Positions 34,599 to 43,403 of a DNA stretch of 64,000 bases are shown here, one piece after another (position 1 is the first letter of the stretch; each line of letters opens with the position of its first letter). The DNA is from Nitrosomonas communis (lineage in GTDB: Bacteria > Pseudomonadota > Gammaproteobacteria > Burkholderiales > Nitrosomonadaceae). Location of the stretch: positions 1,054,001 to 1,118,000 of the forward strand of contig NZ_CP011451.1 in NCBI RefSeq assembly GCF_001007935.1, written 5' to 3'. The notes under the pieces are model-generated. The model did no database searches and was not told where the DNA came from. It saw only the letters and a list, made by a program, of their open reading frames with translations. The translations under genes and the position numbers were made by a program.

Positions 34599-35099
34599 AT
34601 GGCTTATTCGACTCAAAGAATAACCGAGGCACGCTCTGCCTATGTCTATGAAGCGTTAAATCTGGAAAGCGTTGCGCGTAAAACTAACATCCCGTTAAGC
34701 ACCATCCGACGCTGGAAGGATGCCGCACGAGAAAATGGCGATGACTGGGATCGCGCGCGTGCAGCTGCGAGGCTGTCCGGTGAAGGGGCAGAAGCCGTCA
34801 CTGCGGCTGTAATGGAAGATTTTGTGCTGCTGTTTCAAAGCACGCTGGAAGACGTCAAAAACAGCCAGGATATCAAGCCGCTGGATAAAGCCGAAGTGCT
34901 CTCACGCATCTCGGATGCCTACGCCAAAACCATGAACGCCGTCACCAAGGGTAATCCCAAGCTGGATAAGCTCAGTTTTGCTGCCGACCTCTTGCGTGAC
35001 CTGGTGCAATTTATCCAGATAAATTACCCGCAACATGCAGCGGCGATGGAAGAAGTGCTGCTGCCGTTTGGCGAGAGCATTGGAAAGCGCTATGGCTAA
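34599..35099 (+). CDS. DUF1804 protein (Mu gp27-like), likely small terminase
   Basis: 166 residues. ARSAYVYEALNLESVARKTNIPLSTIRRWKDAARENGDDWDRARAAARLS is an HTH with the following DUF1804 signature. It directly precedes the large terminase, overlapping it by eight bases, so it most likely is the DNA-recognising small terminase subunit. The ribosome site AAGGA stands shortly before the ATG. Confidence 0.85.
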   Translation: MAYSTQRITEARSAYVYEALNLESVARKTNIPLSTIRRWKDAARENGDDWDRARAAARLSGEGAEAVTAAVMEDFVLLFQSTLEDVKNSQDIKPLDKAEVLSRISDAYAKTMNAVTKGNPKLDKLSFAADLLRDLVQFIQINYPQHAAAMEEVLLPFGESIGKRYG

Positions 35100-36699
35100 A
35101 ACTACCCAAAAAGCCTTCCTGCAGGAGCTGACACAGCTAGCGGCAGAATTCCGCCGACAAATCGAAGCGAATGTTGACGGTTTTGCGCCAGATAGCGCAG
35201 CCAGAAAAGAAAGGCTCACACGTTCAGAGCATGATCTCGAATTCTTTGCGCGCACCTATTTCCCACACTATATCAAGCATCCCAATGCAGCACTGCATGA
35301 CTTCCTGTATCAGCGATTGAAAGAGATCGTCGATAACGGCGTCGGTGATCATGACGCCATTGCCGCTCCACGTGGCAATGCCAAATCAACGCTGGTGACG
35401 CAGATCTTCGTCATTTGGTGCATAGTCACGCAGCGCAAACATTACCCAGTCATCATCATGGATGCACTCGATCAGGCGCTTCCTATGCTGGAGGCGATCA
35501 AAGCCGAATTGCAATTCAATCCGCGTCTGATGATGGATTACCCGCATGCTACCGGTCAAGGGCGCGTATGGCAAGTCGGTACCATCGTAACCAGTAACGA
35601 TGCCAAAGTACAGGTATTCGGCTCAGGCAAACGTATGCGCGGACTGCGCCATGGTCCACACCGGCCCGATCTGGTAATCGGTGATGATCTTGAAAACGAT
35701 GAGAATGTCAGGAGCCCAGAACAGCGCGACAAATTAGAATTGTGGCTGAAGAAAACCGTGCTGTCACTCGGCCCGGCGGATGACAGCATGGACGTGGTCA
35801 TCATCGGCACCATTCTGCACTATGACTCGGTGCTGGCGCGCCTGATCAAGAACCCGCTATGGAACGCACGCAAATTCAGGGCGGTGATCGAATGGCCGCA
35901 TAGAATGGATCTGTGGGACAAGTGGGAGGAGCTATTGCTTAACCAAGGTGAAGCGGAGGCATTAGCGTTTTACCAGGAGCGCAAAACAGAAATGGAAGCA
36001 GGCTCAATCGTTTCCTGGCCTGCCGCCCAGCCGCTTTACAAGCTGATGGTCAAACGTGCGCGTGATGGCCGCCCGGCATTCGATTCTGAACAACAAAATG
36101 ATCCCATATCCGGTGATGATGCCCCTTTTGCCAATTGCATCCAGTTCTGGGTAAATCGCCTGATGGAATGGCGCTTCTTTGGTGCATGCGATCCAAGCCT
36201 GGGCAAGCACGGTGCAAGTCGCGATCCCTCCGCCCTGTTAGTGGGCGGTTTTAACCGTCACACCGGCATTCTGGACGTAGTGGAAGCCTTAATCAAAAAA
36301 CGCCTGCCAGATCGCATTATCGAAGACATCATAAAGTTACAGGCAGAATACCGTTGCGTGTTATGGGTGGTGGAGGTGATCCAGTTTCAGGAGTTTCTGC
36401 GCACGGAGCTGGTCAAGCGTTCGGCTGCCCGTGGTGTACCAGTACCGGCCACTGCCATCACACCCAACACTGATAAATTACTCAGAATCGAGACCCTGCA
36501 GCCGCACATGGCCAACGGCTTAATCCGCTTGCATCCCTCGCAAGCAACTTTGATCGATCAGCTCAGGCATTTCCCCAAAGCAGACCACGACGACGGCCCT
36601 GATGCATTGCATATGCTATGGATGGCAGCCACTACCCGCTCAAGCGGTATGGCCTACCAGAGCGCAGGCCAATCAGAAAATGAAGGAGGCGCATGGTAA
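35092..36699 (+). CDS. large terminase subunit (Mu gp28-like)
   Basis: 535 residues from the ATG at 35092; upstream codons in this frame lie in the previous gene. The ATPase has an atypical Walker A, APRGNAKST (92-100), and a Walker B-like LVIGDDLEND. The nuclease starts with FFGACDPSLGKHG. ATP hydrolysis drives DNA into the prohead and the nuclease cuts the headful. It ends seven bases inside the portal gene. Length and position are normal. Confidence 0.92.
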   Translation: MAKTTQKAFLQELTQLAAEFRRQIEANVDGFAPDSAARKERLTRSEHDLEFFARTYFPHYIKHPNAALHDFLYQRLKEIVDNGVGDHDAIAAPRGNAKSTLVTQIFVIWCIVTQRKHYPVIIMDALDQALPMLEAIKAELQFNPRLMMDYPHATGQGRVWQVGTIVTSNDAKVQVFGSGKRMRGLRHGPHRPDLVIGDDLENDENVRSPEQRDKLELWLKKTVLSLGPADDSMDVVIIGTILHYDSVLARLIKNPLWNARKFRAVIEWPHRMDLWDKWEELLLNQGEAEALAFYQERKTEMEAGSIVSWPAAQPLYKLMVKRARDGRPAFDSEQQNDPISGDDAPFANCIQFWVNRLMEWRFFGACDPSLGKHGASRDPSALLVGGFNRHTGILDVVEALIKKRLPDRIIEDIIKLQAEYRCVLWVVEVIQFQEFLRTELVKRSAARGVPVPATAITPNTDKLLRIETLQPHMANGLIRLHPSQATLIDQLRHFPKADHDDGPDALHMLWMAATTRSSGMAYQSAGQSENEGGAW

Positions 36700-38264
36700 A
36701 ACTAGTCGATATGTATGGCAACCCGATCGATACCGGGAAATTGAAAGAAGCACAAAGCGCCAGGGTCGGACAACTGCATCAGGAGTTCGCTGCCCATCCA
36801 AGCCGCGGACTCACCCCAGCCAAACTCGCGCGCATCCTGGAAAGTGCCGAGCAGGGAGACATCCGCGCACAGCATGATCTGTTCCTGGATATGGAAGAAA
36901 AAGACGGCCATATCTTTTCTGAGATGAGCAAACGCAAACGCGCCCTCTTGACCGGAAATTGGGATATCGCGCCCCCGCGTAACCCCTCAGCTAAAGAAAA
37001 GAAAATAGCCGCCGCAGTCAAAGAACTGCTGCTGGATGTATCCAATCTGGAAGATGTGATCCTCGATTGCCTGGATGCCATTGGCCACGGTTTTACTTGC
37101 CTGGAGTATGAATGGCAGCGGCTGGGGAATAACTGGTTACCAAAGGCGATTCATCACCGCCCGCAAAGCTGGTTCATGACTGATCGTGCTACGCGTACGC
37201 AAATTCGCTTGCGTGATATGTCGCTGGATGGTGCACAACTGCAACCCTTCGGCTGGATTACTCATGTGCACAAAGCAAAATCTGGCTATCTATCACGTGC
37301 TGGACTGCACCGGGTGCTCGCCTGGCCATTCCTGTTTAAAAATTATAGCGTGCGCGACCTTGCGGAATTCCTGGAAATCTACGGTCTACCCTTACGCCTG
37401 GGTACTTATCCAAGTGGCAGCGGCGATGATGAAAAAGCAACATTGCTGCGCGCCGTAATGCAGATCGGGCATGATGCGGCGGGCATCATCCCGGAAGGCA
37501 TGTCGATAGATTTCAAGGAAGCTGCCAAAGGCAGCCACGATCCCTACCAAGCCATGATGGACTGGTGCGAGCGCACTCAGAGCAAGACCATTTTAGGAGG
37601 AACGCTTACCAGCCAGGCAGACGGTAAGTCCAGTACCAACGCGCTGGGCAATGTGCATAACGAAGTGCGCCACGACCTGATGGTATCAGATAGTCTGCAA
37701 TTATGCGGCACGCTCACGCGGGATCTGGTCGTACCCATCATGGTACTCAATATTGGCGGTATTGAAGATATGCGCCGCATACCGCGCTTCACCATCGATC
37801 TGCGCGAACCGGAGGACCTTGGTTTATATGCGGAAGCACTGCCAAAGCTGGTCGATGTCGGCTTGCCAGTTCCCGTTTCCTGGGCGCAAGACAAACTGCG
37901 CATTCCTGCCCCAGAAAAAAATGAACCGGTGCTCATGCGATCACAACCTGCTCTTCCTGATGCCGCACCTCCCCAACCGTCCGCCTCTGCTACTGCCATT
38001 GCTACAGCCACAGCACAATGCGGACTGGATGAATTCGATCTGTTCAGCGATGAACTGGCCAGTGACTGGGAGCGCGTCACCGATCCACTGATTGCGCCTG
38101 TTCTGGAACTGGCAGCAACGACCAGCAGCCTGGATGAGTTTCGCACAAAAATGGCCGGACTAATTGAGTCGATGGATACCTCAAGATTGACCGAGACGTT
38201 GGCACAAGGCCAATTTGCCGCTGCCATCTATGGGCGCGTGCGTAATCAGAAAGCAAATGAATAA
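36693..38264 (+). CDS. portal protein, DUF935 (Mu gp29-like)
   Basis: 523 residues. MEEKDGHIFSEMSKRKRALLTGNWDI, FTCLEYEWQR, HRPQSWF, FKNYSVRDLAEFLEIYGLPLRLG and TSQADGKSSTNALGNVH are DUF935 signatures. The portal forms the ring through which DNA enters and leaves. GAAGGAGG precedes the ATG. It is followed by an unusual 99-base gap with REP-like hairpins, whereas in Mu the next gene overlaps. Confidence 0.95.
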   Translation: MVKLVDMYGNPIDTGKLKEAQSARVGQLHQEFAAHPSRGLTPAKLARILESAEQGDIRAQHDLFLDMEEKDGHIFSEMSKRKRALLTGNWDIAPPRNPSAKEKKIAAAVKELLLDVSNLEDVILDCLDAIGHGFTCLEYEWQRLGNNWLPKAIHHRPQSWFMTDRATRTQIRLRDMSLDGAQLQPFGWITHVHKAKSGYLSRAGLHRVLAWPFLFKNYSVRDLAEFLEIYGLPLRLGTYPSGSGDDEKATLLRAVMQIGHDAAGIIPEGMSIDFKEAAKGSHDPYQAMMDWCERTQSKTILGGTLTSQADGKSSTNALGNVHNEVRHDLMVSDSLQLCGTLTRDLVVPIMVLNIGGIEDMRRIPRFTIDLREPEDLGLYAEALPKLVDVGLPVPVSWAQDKLRIPAPEKNEPVLMRSQPALPDAAPPQPSASATAIATATAQCGLDEFDLFSDELASDWERVTDPLIAPVLELAATTSSLDEFRTKMAGLIESMDTSRLTETLAQGQFAAAIYGRVRNQKANE

Positions 38265-38271
38265 ATCGTAC

Positions 38272-38333
38272 GGGCGATCTTTGTGATCGCCCATGTTAAT
38301 CATGGCACAAGGGACGAATACAAGATTCGCCCC
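38272..38333. repeat. pair of REP-like hairpins
   Basis: GGGCGATC-TTTGT-GATCGCCC (38272-38292) is a perfect 8 bp stem. GGGACGAAT-ACAAG-ATTCGCCCC (38311-38333) is a second, with one mismatch. Such GGGCGA..TCGCCC units are chromosomal repetitive palindromes in many proteobacteria. It sits between portal and MuF and may end or process the transcript. Confidence 0.65.
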
Positions 38334-38363
38334 TACACCGCCATCCAAAATAACAAATAACCC

Positions 38364-39209
38364 ATGCCAGCATTTGAATTCAAATTATTACCGCCAGCAG
38401 ATGCAATCGAATTCTTCCGCCAGAAAGGCTACCTCATTTCCTTTAGTTGGGAAGATGTGTGGCAGCAAGAACATCAAGCTGCATTTACCGTAGCCAAGGC
38501 CATGCAGATCGATATTCTGCGCGATATTCGCGAAGCTGTCGATAATGCTCTGGCAGAAGGTACAACCTTCGAGCAATTCCGCAAAGAACTGGCTCCACTG
38601 CTGCTGCAGAAAGGTTGGTGGGGCCGAGCTGATATGACTGACCCGATCACTAATGATGTAAAGAACGTGCAATTGGGCAGCATGCGCCGCCTTAAGGTTA
38701 TTTATGACACCAATCTACGCACCGCCCATAGTGAAGGACAATGGCAACGTATTCAAAGAAATAAAGATTCGTTTCCCTATTTAAAGTACGACGCCAAAAA
38801 CTCTGAGCACCCTCGCCTGGAGCACTCTGCCTGGGATGGATTGGTGTTACCTGTCGATGATGCCTTCTGGCAAGCACATTATCCGGTCAAGGCATGGGGC
38901 TGTAAATGTGGCGTAATGCAACTGGATGAAGACACGCTAAATGAACTGGGATTGAAACCTTCCGAACCACCGCAAGAAAAAACCTACACTTATATCAACA
39001 AGCGCACCGGGGAAGTGCAGCGCATACCGAAGGGCGTTGATCCTAGTTTCAATTATCCGCCAGGAGGTCGTTTGGCAAATTTACAAAAAATGCTGGCTGA
39101 CAAGATCAATCGCCTGCCGGATGATTTAAAAGCTGCGGCAAATGAGCAAATCAAAAAAACGGGGATTCAAGCGGTTTTCTCTGTTACTGGCTACTATGCC
39201 CTTACTTAA
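38364..39209 (+). CDS. MuF-type head morphogenesis protein (Mu gp30-like)
   Basis: 281 residues. RRLKVIYDTNLRTAHSEGQW and FPYLKYDAKNSEHPRLEHSAWDGLVLPVDDAFWQAHYPVKAWGCKCGVMQL are the MuF core. MuF is a minor capsid protein bound to the portal and injected with DNA in some phages. Mu gp30 is about 420 residues; this one stops soon after the core, just before cargo block 2, so its C-terminus may have been lost or replaced when the cargo entered. The ribosome site is poor. Confidence 0.9.
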   Translation: MPAFEFKLLPPADAIEFFRQKGYLISFSWEDVWQQEHQAAFTVAKAMQIDILRDIREAVDNALAEGTTFEQFRKELAPLLLQKGWWGRADMTDPITNDVKNVQLGSMRRLKVIYDTNLRTAHSEGQWQRIQRNKDSFPYLKYDAKNSEHPRLEHSAWDGLVLPVDDAFWQAHYPVKAWGCKCGVMQLDEDTLNELGLKPSEPPQEKTYTYINKRTGEVQRIPKGVDPSFNYPPGGRLANLQKMLADKINRLPDDLKAAANEQIKKTGIQAVFSVTGYYALT

Positions 39210-39271
39210 AAATTTTACCCGCGTTAACTATCCGTTAAATCACGTCTAATTGCTGTTCATGTATAGAGGTT

Positions 39272-39985
39272 TCAGCTTGATTTGGCAATTGCCAAGCTAA
39301 AATTCATCTCATCCAATGTGATGGTTTTGGTTGATGAGCTCGGATGCCACAGATGAACCTTATCTGAGCGTAGATGGACATGCGTTGCATAGGTAATGTG
39401 AACACCGATCCGACCCACGAAGTAGAACCATTGAGCGCTTACCAAACCGCCGTTCACAGTCATCGTTTGTATGGGCGTGACGAAGGCGCGATTTTGAAAC
39501 CTCCTTCCCTTGATTGCAAGAAATGACAAGTAAATATTCGGATGAGCTGCTGATTTAAGTATTGCATTCGCAAGCGACTCAGTTTCAATTGGGACTTCAG
39601 CATCCAGAATGAGGCAGCCCGTGAGTTTGACGAAATACAAGTGAATGCCTAGAAGGCCACGCCGCAGCCCATTCTGGAACGCATGAACAGGACGAATCAC
39701 CTCACCCGGCTGAATCGGATTGGAGCGATTGCGAAGGTATGAGACAAAAGTTTCCCAGCTCTTGTCGTATAGCTGCGTGCGAGCATTGTTGCAGTGGGCA
39801 CACAAGCGAGTCCGAAATTTAAGCTTTGGGGAGCTCACACCTTGAATGAGCTCATGCGGGCAGGTGTTTATCCTTCGGTAGATCGGCGTCTTCGTCGTTG
39901 TATGGCCGAACAAGTATCGCAGATCGGAAGCTTTAATCATGTGCTCCCCAGTTTCGGCAGGGTCGCCGCAGATCCAGCAGTTCAT
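39272..39985 (-). CDS. uncharacterised HNH-like zinc protein, cargo 2
   Basis: 237 residues. The N-terminus has paired cysteines around a His: CWICGDPAETGEHMIKASDL (Cys3, Cys6, His15) and RLCAHCNNARTQ (Cys62, Cys65, Asn66). This is the layout of an HNH nuclease-like zinc finger (CxxC...H...CxxCN), though the second catalytic His is not evident. The C-terminal 150 residues (VHAFQNGLRRGLLGIHLYFVKL, LSFLAIKGRRFQNRAFV) are unfamiliar. It is on the opposite strand to the head genes and is therefore cargo. Nuclease action, perhaps in defence, is inference. Confidence 0.7.
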   Translation of the reverse strand: MNCWICGDPAETGEHMIKASDLRYLFGHTTTKTPIYRRINTCPHELIQGVSSPKLKFRTRLCAHCNNARTQLYDKSWETFVSYLRNRSNPIQPGEVIRPVHAFQNGLRRGLLGIHLYFVKLTGCLILDAEVPIETESLANAILKSAAHPNIYLSFLAIKGRRFQNRAFVTPIQTMTVNGGLVSAQWFYFVGRIGVHITYATHVHLRSDKVHLWHPSSSTKTITLDEMNFSLAIAKSS

Positions 39986-40340
39986 GGCTAATTTAACATA
40001 GCGTTACAGATTAGGCCACAGTGGATAATAGTGGATAGACCACGGTTTCTAACTAAGTTTTGTTAATTCTGGAAACAATCATGGTTTGTCCCCTATTATC
40101 GTAAGAGTTTTGCAACAACGTCCACCTCTGAAGCGGCCGCGAAAAGCAGAGGCCGAGTTCGACGGAGAATACTGAGAAGTTAGCGTCGCAGAACTCAGTG
40201 TAACACGACACGACATCTATATCTCTTTCAAGTGCAAGAATGGTATGGCTGCGATTTCCACAAGTCTTTACCTGCTTTGTAATTCAATGGGTTAGGCCCA
40301 CAGGCGCGATGATTTAGGCACATTCACGCGTAGCGCCGAG
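39986..40340. other. gene-free gap inside cargo 2
   Basis: 355 bases between the two minus-strand cargo genes with no convincing frame. TTTTGTTAATTCT occurs here at about 40058 and again near 41812, on the other side of the hydrolase gene. The two may mark the borders of a separately acquired unit. A promoter for the HNH-like gene should lie near the 39986 end. Confidence 0.4.
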
Positions 40341-41630
40341 TTAGGCGCTGATGTGTTGCTTCTGTCTAGATTCTGTTATTGAATTTGCGATAAACGCTAT
40401 TAAGTGTCCACCTTCACCAGAAAAACAAACTCTTGCATTGCTATCTGTAAAAAGACATATTTCCCATTCACCAAAAAATTCATTATAAGATGAATATGGC
40501 CCGGCCTCAAGTTGCTCTTCGAGTATTTCTAGTTTCGGTTTCTCAAATATAAATCTTAGTGCTACTTTATCTTCAGCTGGAAGGTGTAGCTCGGTTGGCA
40601 TACTAAGATAGATTTTCCAGTTTGTTGCTCCGGTAAGTACCCACTCGTAATCTCCGTAAAATTCATAACCATATTTATCATCCTCTTGAATCGCTTTCCC
40701 ATGAATTTTGCCCTTCTCTGAGTCACCTAACACCTCTTTATCAATTTTGCAGGGTAAAATAATTCGATAATGCAGTTTCGCAATCCATTCTCCAAATGCA
40801 CTTCCAAGTTGTTGTAGCGATCCTTCGATTTTAGTCCTTGAAAACCATACAGATGTACGCGTTTGATTAGATATAATCAATTCCATACCGAATTGATTGT
40901 TACTTTCTGTGGTTAGTCTTTTTACGCTCTCAATTTTTATGCCCGCTGTGGAAACTTGATTTGTTTCCGCTACAAAATTTCTAAGAATCCTAAATGTTAA
41001 ATCATCTGCATTCTTAGGCTTCGCAACATTCTTATGTCCTTTATCTGGAATCATCTCGACGTCTGGGTTTCCCCAGTAGGATCTGGCGCTTAATGGATCT
41101 ACACAACGGTCCTGTCCTGCAACGACATATTTTATGATTAACAGATTATTTAAATTATGCCGAAACCAATCCGCATTTAAATTACGAATAAGATCCGAGT
41201 CTTTGCAAAGTTGTTTTAAATGATAATGTTTCCAAGGAAAATAATCTGCAATAGATGCTAACCCGGCTCCGTTATTTGGTACGGCATATAACAGAAGCTT
41301 CTTTACAACCAATTGCCTATTATTAGTTACTTCGTCGATTAAATACTTCTGCGCAATAAGACCTCCAAGACTATGACATACTAAAACTATAGATTCGTAG
41401 CTCGAGAGCTTGTGATTAATTAGAGTTCGAAGTCCCTCAGCCAAATCTTGAATTTTAAGCATCTTTTTCAGGAAAGGCAGTCCAAACAATGAAGTTGGGT
41501 AATCATAGAATGCCAACTCATAATGACTAGATAATTGGTTATCCGCCTTGACTAGTTCAGGAAAATTGTCCCACGCTTCTTCTCCGGAACTTCCCAGGCC
41601 ATGTATGAAGAGTATCAAATTTTTCTTCAT
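40341..41630 (-). CDS. alpha/beta hydrolase with unknown C-terminal domain, cargo 2
   Basis: 429 residues from the ATG at 41630 (MKKNLILFIHGLGSSGEEAW); an upstream start at 41774 would add a 48-residue hydrophobic leader but is less convincing. The fold has HGLGSSG (oxyanion), the nucleophile elbow CHSLGG with Ser87, and likely acid/base Asp174 or Asp178 and His199 (PDKGHK). After about residue 215 a second domain of about 210 residues, beta-rich, has no family I know. Serine-esterase domains fused to sensor domains occur in abortive-infection proteins; a lipase-type effector is plausible but unproven. It is low in GC and on the minus strand. Confidence 0.75.
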   Translation of the reverse strand: MKKNLILFIHGLGSSGEEAWDNFPELVKADNQLSSHYELAFYDYPTSLFGLPFLKKMLKIQDLAEGLRTLINHKLSSYESIVLVCHSLGGLIAQKYLIDEVTNNRQLVVKKLLLYAVPNNGAGLASIADYFPWKHYHLKQLCKDSDLIRNLNADWFRHNLNNLLIIKYVVAGQDRCVDPLSARSYWGNPDVEMIPDKGHKNVAKPKNADDLTFRILRNFVAETNQVSTAGIKIESVKRLTTESNNQFGMELIISNQTRTSVWFSRTKIEGSLQQLGSAFGEWIAKLHYRIILPCKIDKEVLGDSEKGKIHGKAIQEDDKYGYEFYGDYEWVLTGATNWKIYLSMPTELHLPAEDKVALRFIFEKPKLEILEEQLEAGPYSSYNEFFGEWEICLFTDSNARVCFSGEGGHLIAFIANSITESRQKQHISA

Positions 41631-41828
41631 TGAAATCACCAAAGAAAGACATATGAAAATATAGATCACGATTTTTGAGATAAGTTGCGTGGTGAACTCA
41701 AGCTCAAATATTACAGTTATCATACCGAGCAATCTTATTTTGCAGAAGGATCGAGTCAGACCACGAAGTATCAATTTGACTGACTTGACAATAGAATGCT
41801 AATCTGATTTTTGTTAATTCTCTGTTCT

Positions 41829-41883
41829 AAGGAGGAAACGCTACCTCCTTAATCCTTCTCAATGCTGCCAGTACCATGGCGGC
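41829..41883 (+). promoter_or_regulatory. hairpin and 40-base late-gene leader element, copy 2
   Basis: AAGGAGG (41829-41835) pairs with CCTCCTT (41844-41850). The latter begins a 40-base block, CCTCCTTAATCC ... CCATGGCGGC, that ends directly at the ATG of protease I and resembles the block before the amidase. Pairing would hide or mimic a ribosome site (AAGGAGG is a perfect one). Confidence 0.45.
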
Positions 41884-42933
41884 ATGAATCGTAAACAACC
41901 CCAGAAAACCAACCCATCCTTAGGCATTGCCACATGTGCCTTTGCGGTAACCCCAGCCAAGGAAGTGCAGTTATTACCTGCCGGGCAATTCCGCACAATC
42001 GACGGTCGCCCTTTCGATGCACCGCACTGGTCTATCGATGCCACGTTGGCAGCCAGCATCATTGCCGAGTTTGAAAGCCGCATAAACCGCACGGTGGTGG
42101 ATTATGAGCACCAAACACTGCTCTCCGCACAAAACGGCCAACCTGCCCCGGCCGCAGGGTGGTTCGGCAAGCTGGAATGGAGGGAGTCTGGTTTATTCGC
42201 TGTCGATGTCGAATGGACCGAACGTGCCAGCCAGATGATCGAAGCTGGCGAGTACCGCTACATTTCCCCTGTTTTTACTTACGACAAGAAGACCGGCGCA
42301 ATCAAACGCTTGCTGAATGCAGCACTGACCAACAATCCTGCGCTGGACGGCATGGACGCCGTCGCAGCATCTCAATTTTTATCTATTGGAGGAGAAGACA
42401 TGCAACTAGAACAGCTACTGGGTGCACTACGCAAACTCACGGGACAGAATGAAACTGCGGATGCTGACTCGGTGCTGGCCAGCCTGACCACTCTGCTCAG
42501 CTCAAAAGATGACGCCATCGCCGCTCTCAGAACCGCTGCCGATCATCCTGATCCGGCCAAATTCGTATCGATTGAGGTGATGAAATCGTTGCAGAACGAA
42601 GTAACAACCCTTAAAGCAGAACAGATCGAGCGCGAGGTAGATGACGTGGTGGAAGTAGCATTGTCCGAGGGAAAACTGCTGCCAGCCCAGGAAGACTGGG
42701 CGCGCAAACTAGGTAAAGAAAGCCTGGAGTCACTCAAGCAATACCTTGCAGCCGCGCAACCGATTGCGGCTTTAACCAAAACCCAGACGGGAGGGAAAGC
42801 ACCCGATAGCGGGGAGCTCGATCTGAATGACGCCAACGCGATCGCTGCGGCTGCTAATAAGTATGTATCTGAACAAGCAGCGCTGGGGATAACCGTCACC
42901 GCCTCCCAGGCAGTCGCCTACGTTACCAAGTAA
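41884..42933 (+). CDS. prohead protease I (Mu gpI-like) with scaffold region
   Basis: 349 residues. KEVQLLPAGQFRTIDGRP, NRTVVDYEHQTLLSAQNGQPAPAAGWFGKL and AGEYRYISPVFTYDKKTG are typical of Mu I protein, with the protease domain in residues 1-160. The C-terminal half is helical and charged, ending in ITVTASQAVAYVTK, and serves as scaffold. The protease trims scaffold and capsid proteins during head maturation. It follows cargo 2 and starts the capsid operon. Confidence 0.93.
   Translation: MNRKQPQKTNPSLGIATCAFAVTPAKEVQLLPAGQFRTIDGRPFDAPHWSIDATLAASIIAEFESRINRTVVDYEHQTLLSAQNGQPAPAAGWFGKLEWRESGLFAVDVEWTERASQMIEAGEYRYISPVFTYDKKTGAIKRLLNAALTNNPALDGMDAVAASQFLSIGGEDMQLEQLLGALRKLTGQNETADADSVLASLTTLLSSKDDAIAALRTAADHPDPAKFVSIEVMKSLQNEVTTLKAEQIEREVDDVVEVALSEGKLLPAQEDWARKLGKESLESLKQYLAAAQPIAALTKTQTGGKAPDSGELDLNDANAIAAAANKYVSEQAALGITVTASQAVAYVTK
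42400..42933 (+). CDS. internal scaffold protein (Mu Z-like), in-frame start
   Basis: ATG at 42400 is codon 173 of the protease gene and is preceded at seven bases by GGAGGAGA, a much better ribosome site than most in the operon. The 177-residue product starts MQLEQLLGALRKLTGQ and is the scaffold alone, as for gpZ in Mu and Nu3 in lambda. It is predicted helical throughout. Confidence 0.75.
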   Translation: MQLEQLLGALRKLTGQNETADADSVLASLTTLLSSKDDAIAALRTAADHPDPAKFVSIEVMKSLQNEVTTLKAEQIEREVDDVVEVALSEGKLLPAQEDWARKLGKESLESLKQYLAAAQPIAALTKTQTGGKAPDSGELDLNDANAIAAAANKYVSEQAALGITVTASQAVAYVTK

Positions 42934-42967
42934 CCCAGCAAATCGGATTCATTAAACAGGAGAAAAA

Positions 42968-43342
42968 ATGGCTAACACGCTATTGAACAAGAATTACACC
43001 GCTGGTGGCGCGATTAACCCCTACCGCATTGTCAAGCCTGGTTCTAACGATGGCGAGGTGGTGCAGGCTGCTGCCGCGACAGATTCTCTAATGGGTGTTT
43101 GCGAGTCGGTTGGGCCAGCTTCAGGTGAGCGCTGCGACATCGTCAAATCAGGCATTGCCGATCTGGAATTTGCTGGTGTAGTGACTCGTGGCGGCCCGGT
43201 GACATCTGATGCGGATGGCAAAGGCGTAGCTGCAGCCCCTGCGGCGGGAGCCAATGTGCGCATTATCGGCTTTGCCGAGGTCACGACAGCACCTGGTGAT
43301 ATTGCGCCGGTGCTGATTGCGCCCGGCACCATGCAAGGCTAA
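42968..43342 (+). CDS. DUF2190 capsid decoration-like protein
   Basis: 124 residues, small and beta-rich, with the DUF2190 pattern: start NKNYTAGGAINPYRIVK, then AATDSLMGVCES, GVVTRGGPVTSDADGKGVAA and IIGFAEVTTAPGDIAPVLI. It lies between scaffold and major capsid as in other siphophages, where these proteins stabilise or decorate the head. CAGGAG precedes the ATG. Confidence 0.88.
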   Translation: MANTLLNKNYTAGGAINPYRIVKPGSNDGEVVQAAAATDSLMGVCESVGPASGERCDIVKSGIADLEFAGVVTRGGPVTSDADGKGVAAAPAAGANVRIIGFAEVTTAPGDIAPVLIAPGTMQG

Positions 43343-43403
43343 GTGGGCTCAGGCGGCTATACAAACTGATAAACGGATTTTCAATAAATTACAGGAGATG
43401 CAG

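Noticed and set aside
41631..41774. 48-residue N-terminal extension of the cargo hydrolase with a hydrophobic stretch
   Set aside because: The conserved hydrolase start is MKKNLILFIHG; the extension is AT-driven and has no good ribosome site. A membrane anchor remains possible but is not supported.
43317..43403. Upstream start for the capsid gene
   Set aside because: Overlaps the DUF2190 gene and lacks a ribosome site; AGGAG points to 43404.
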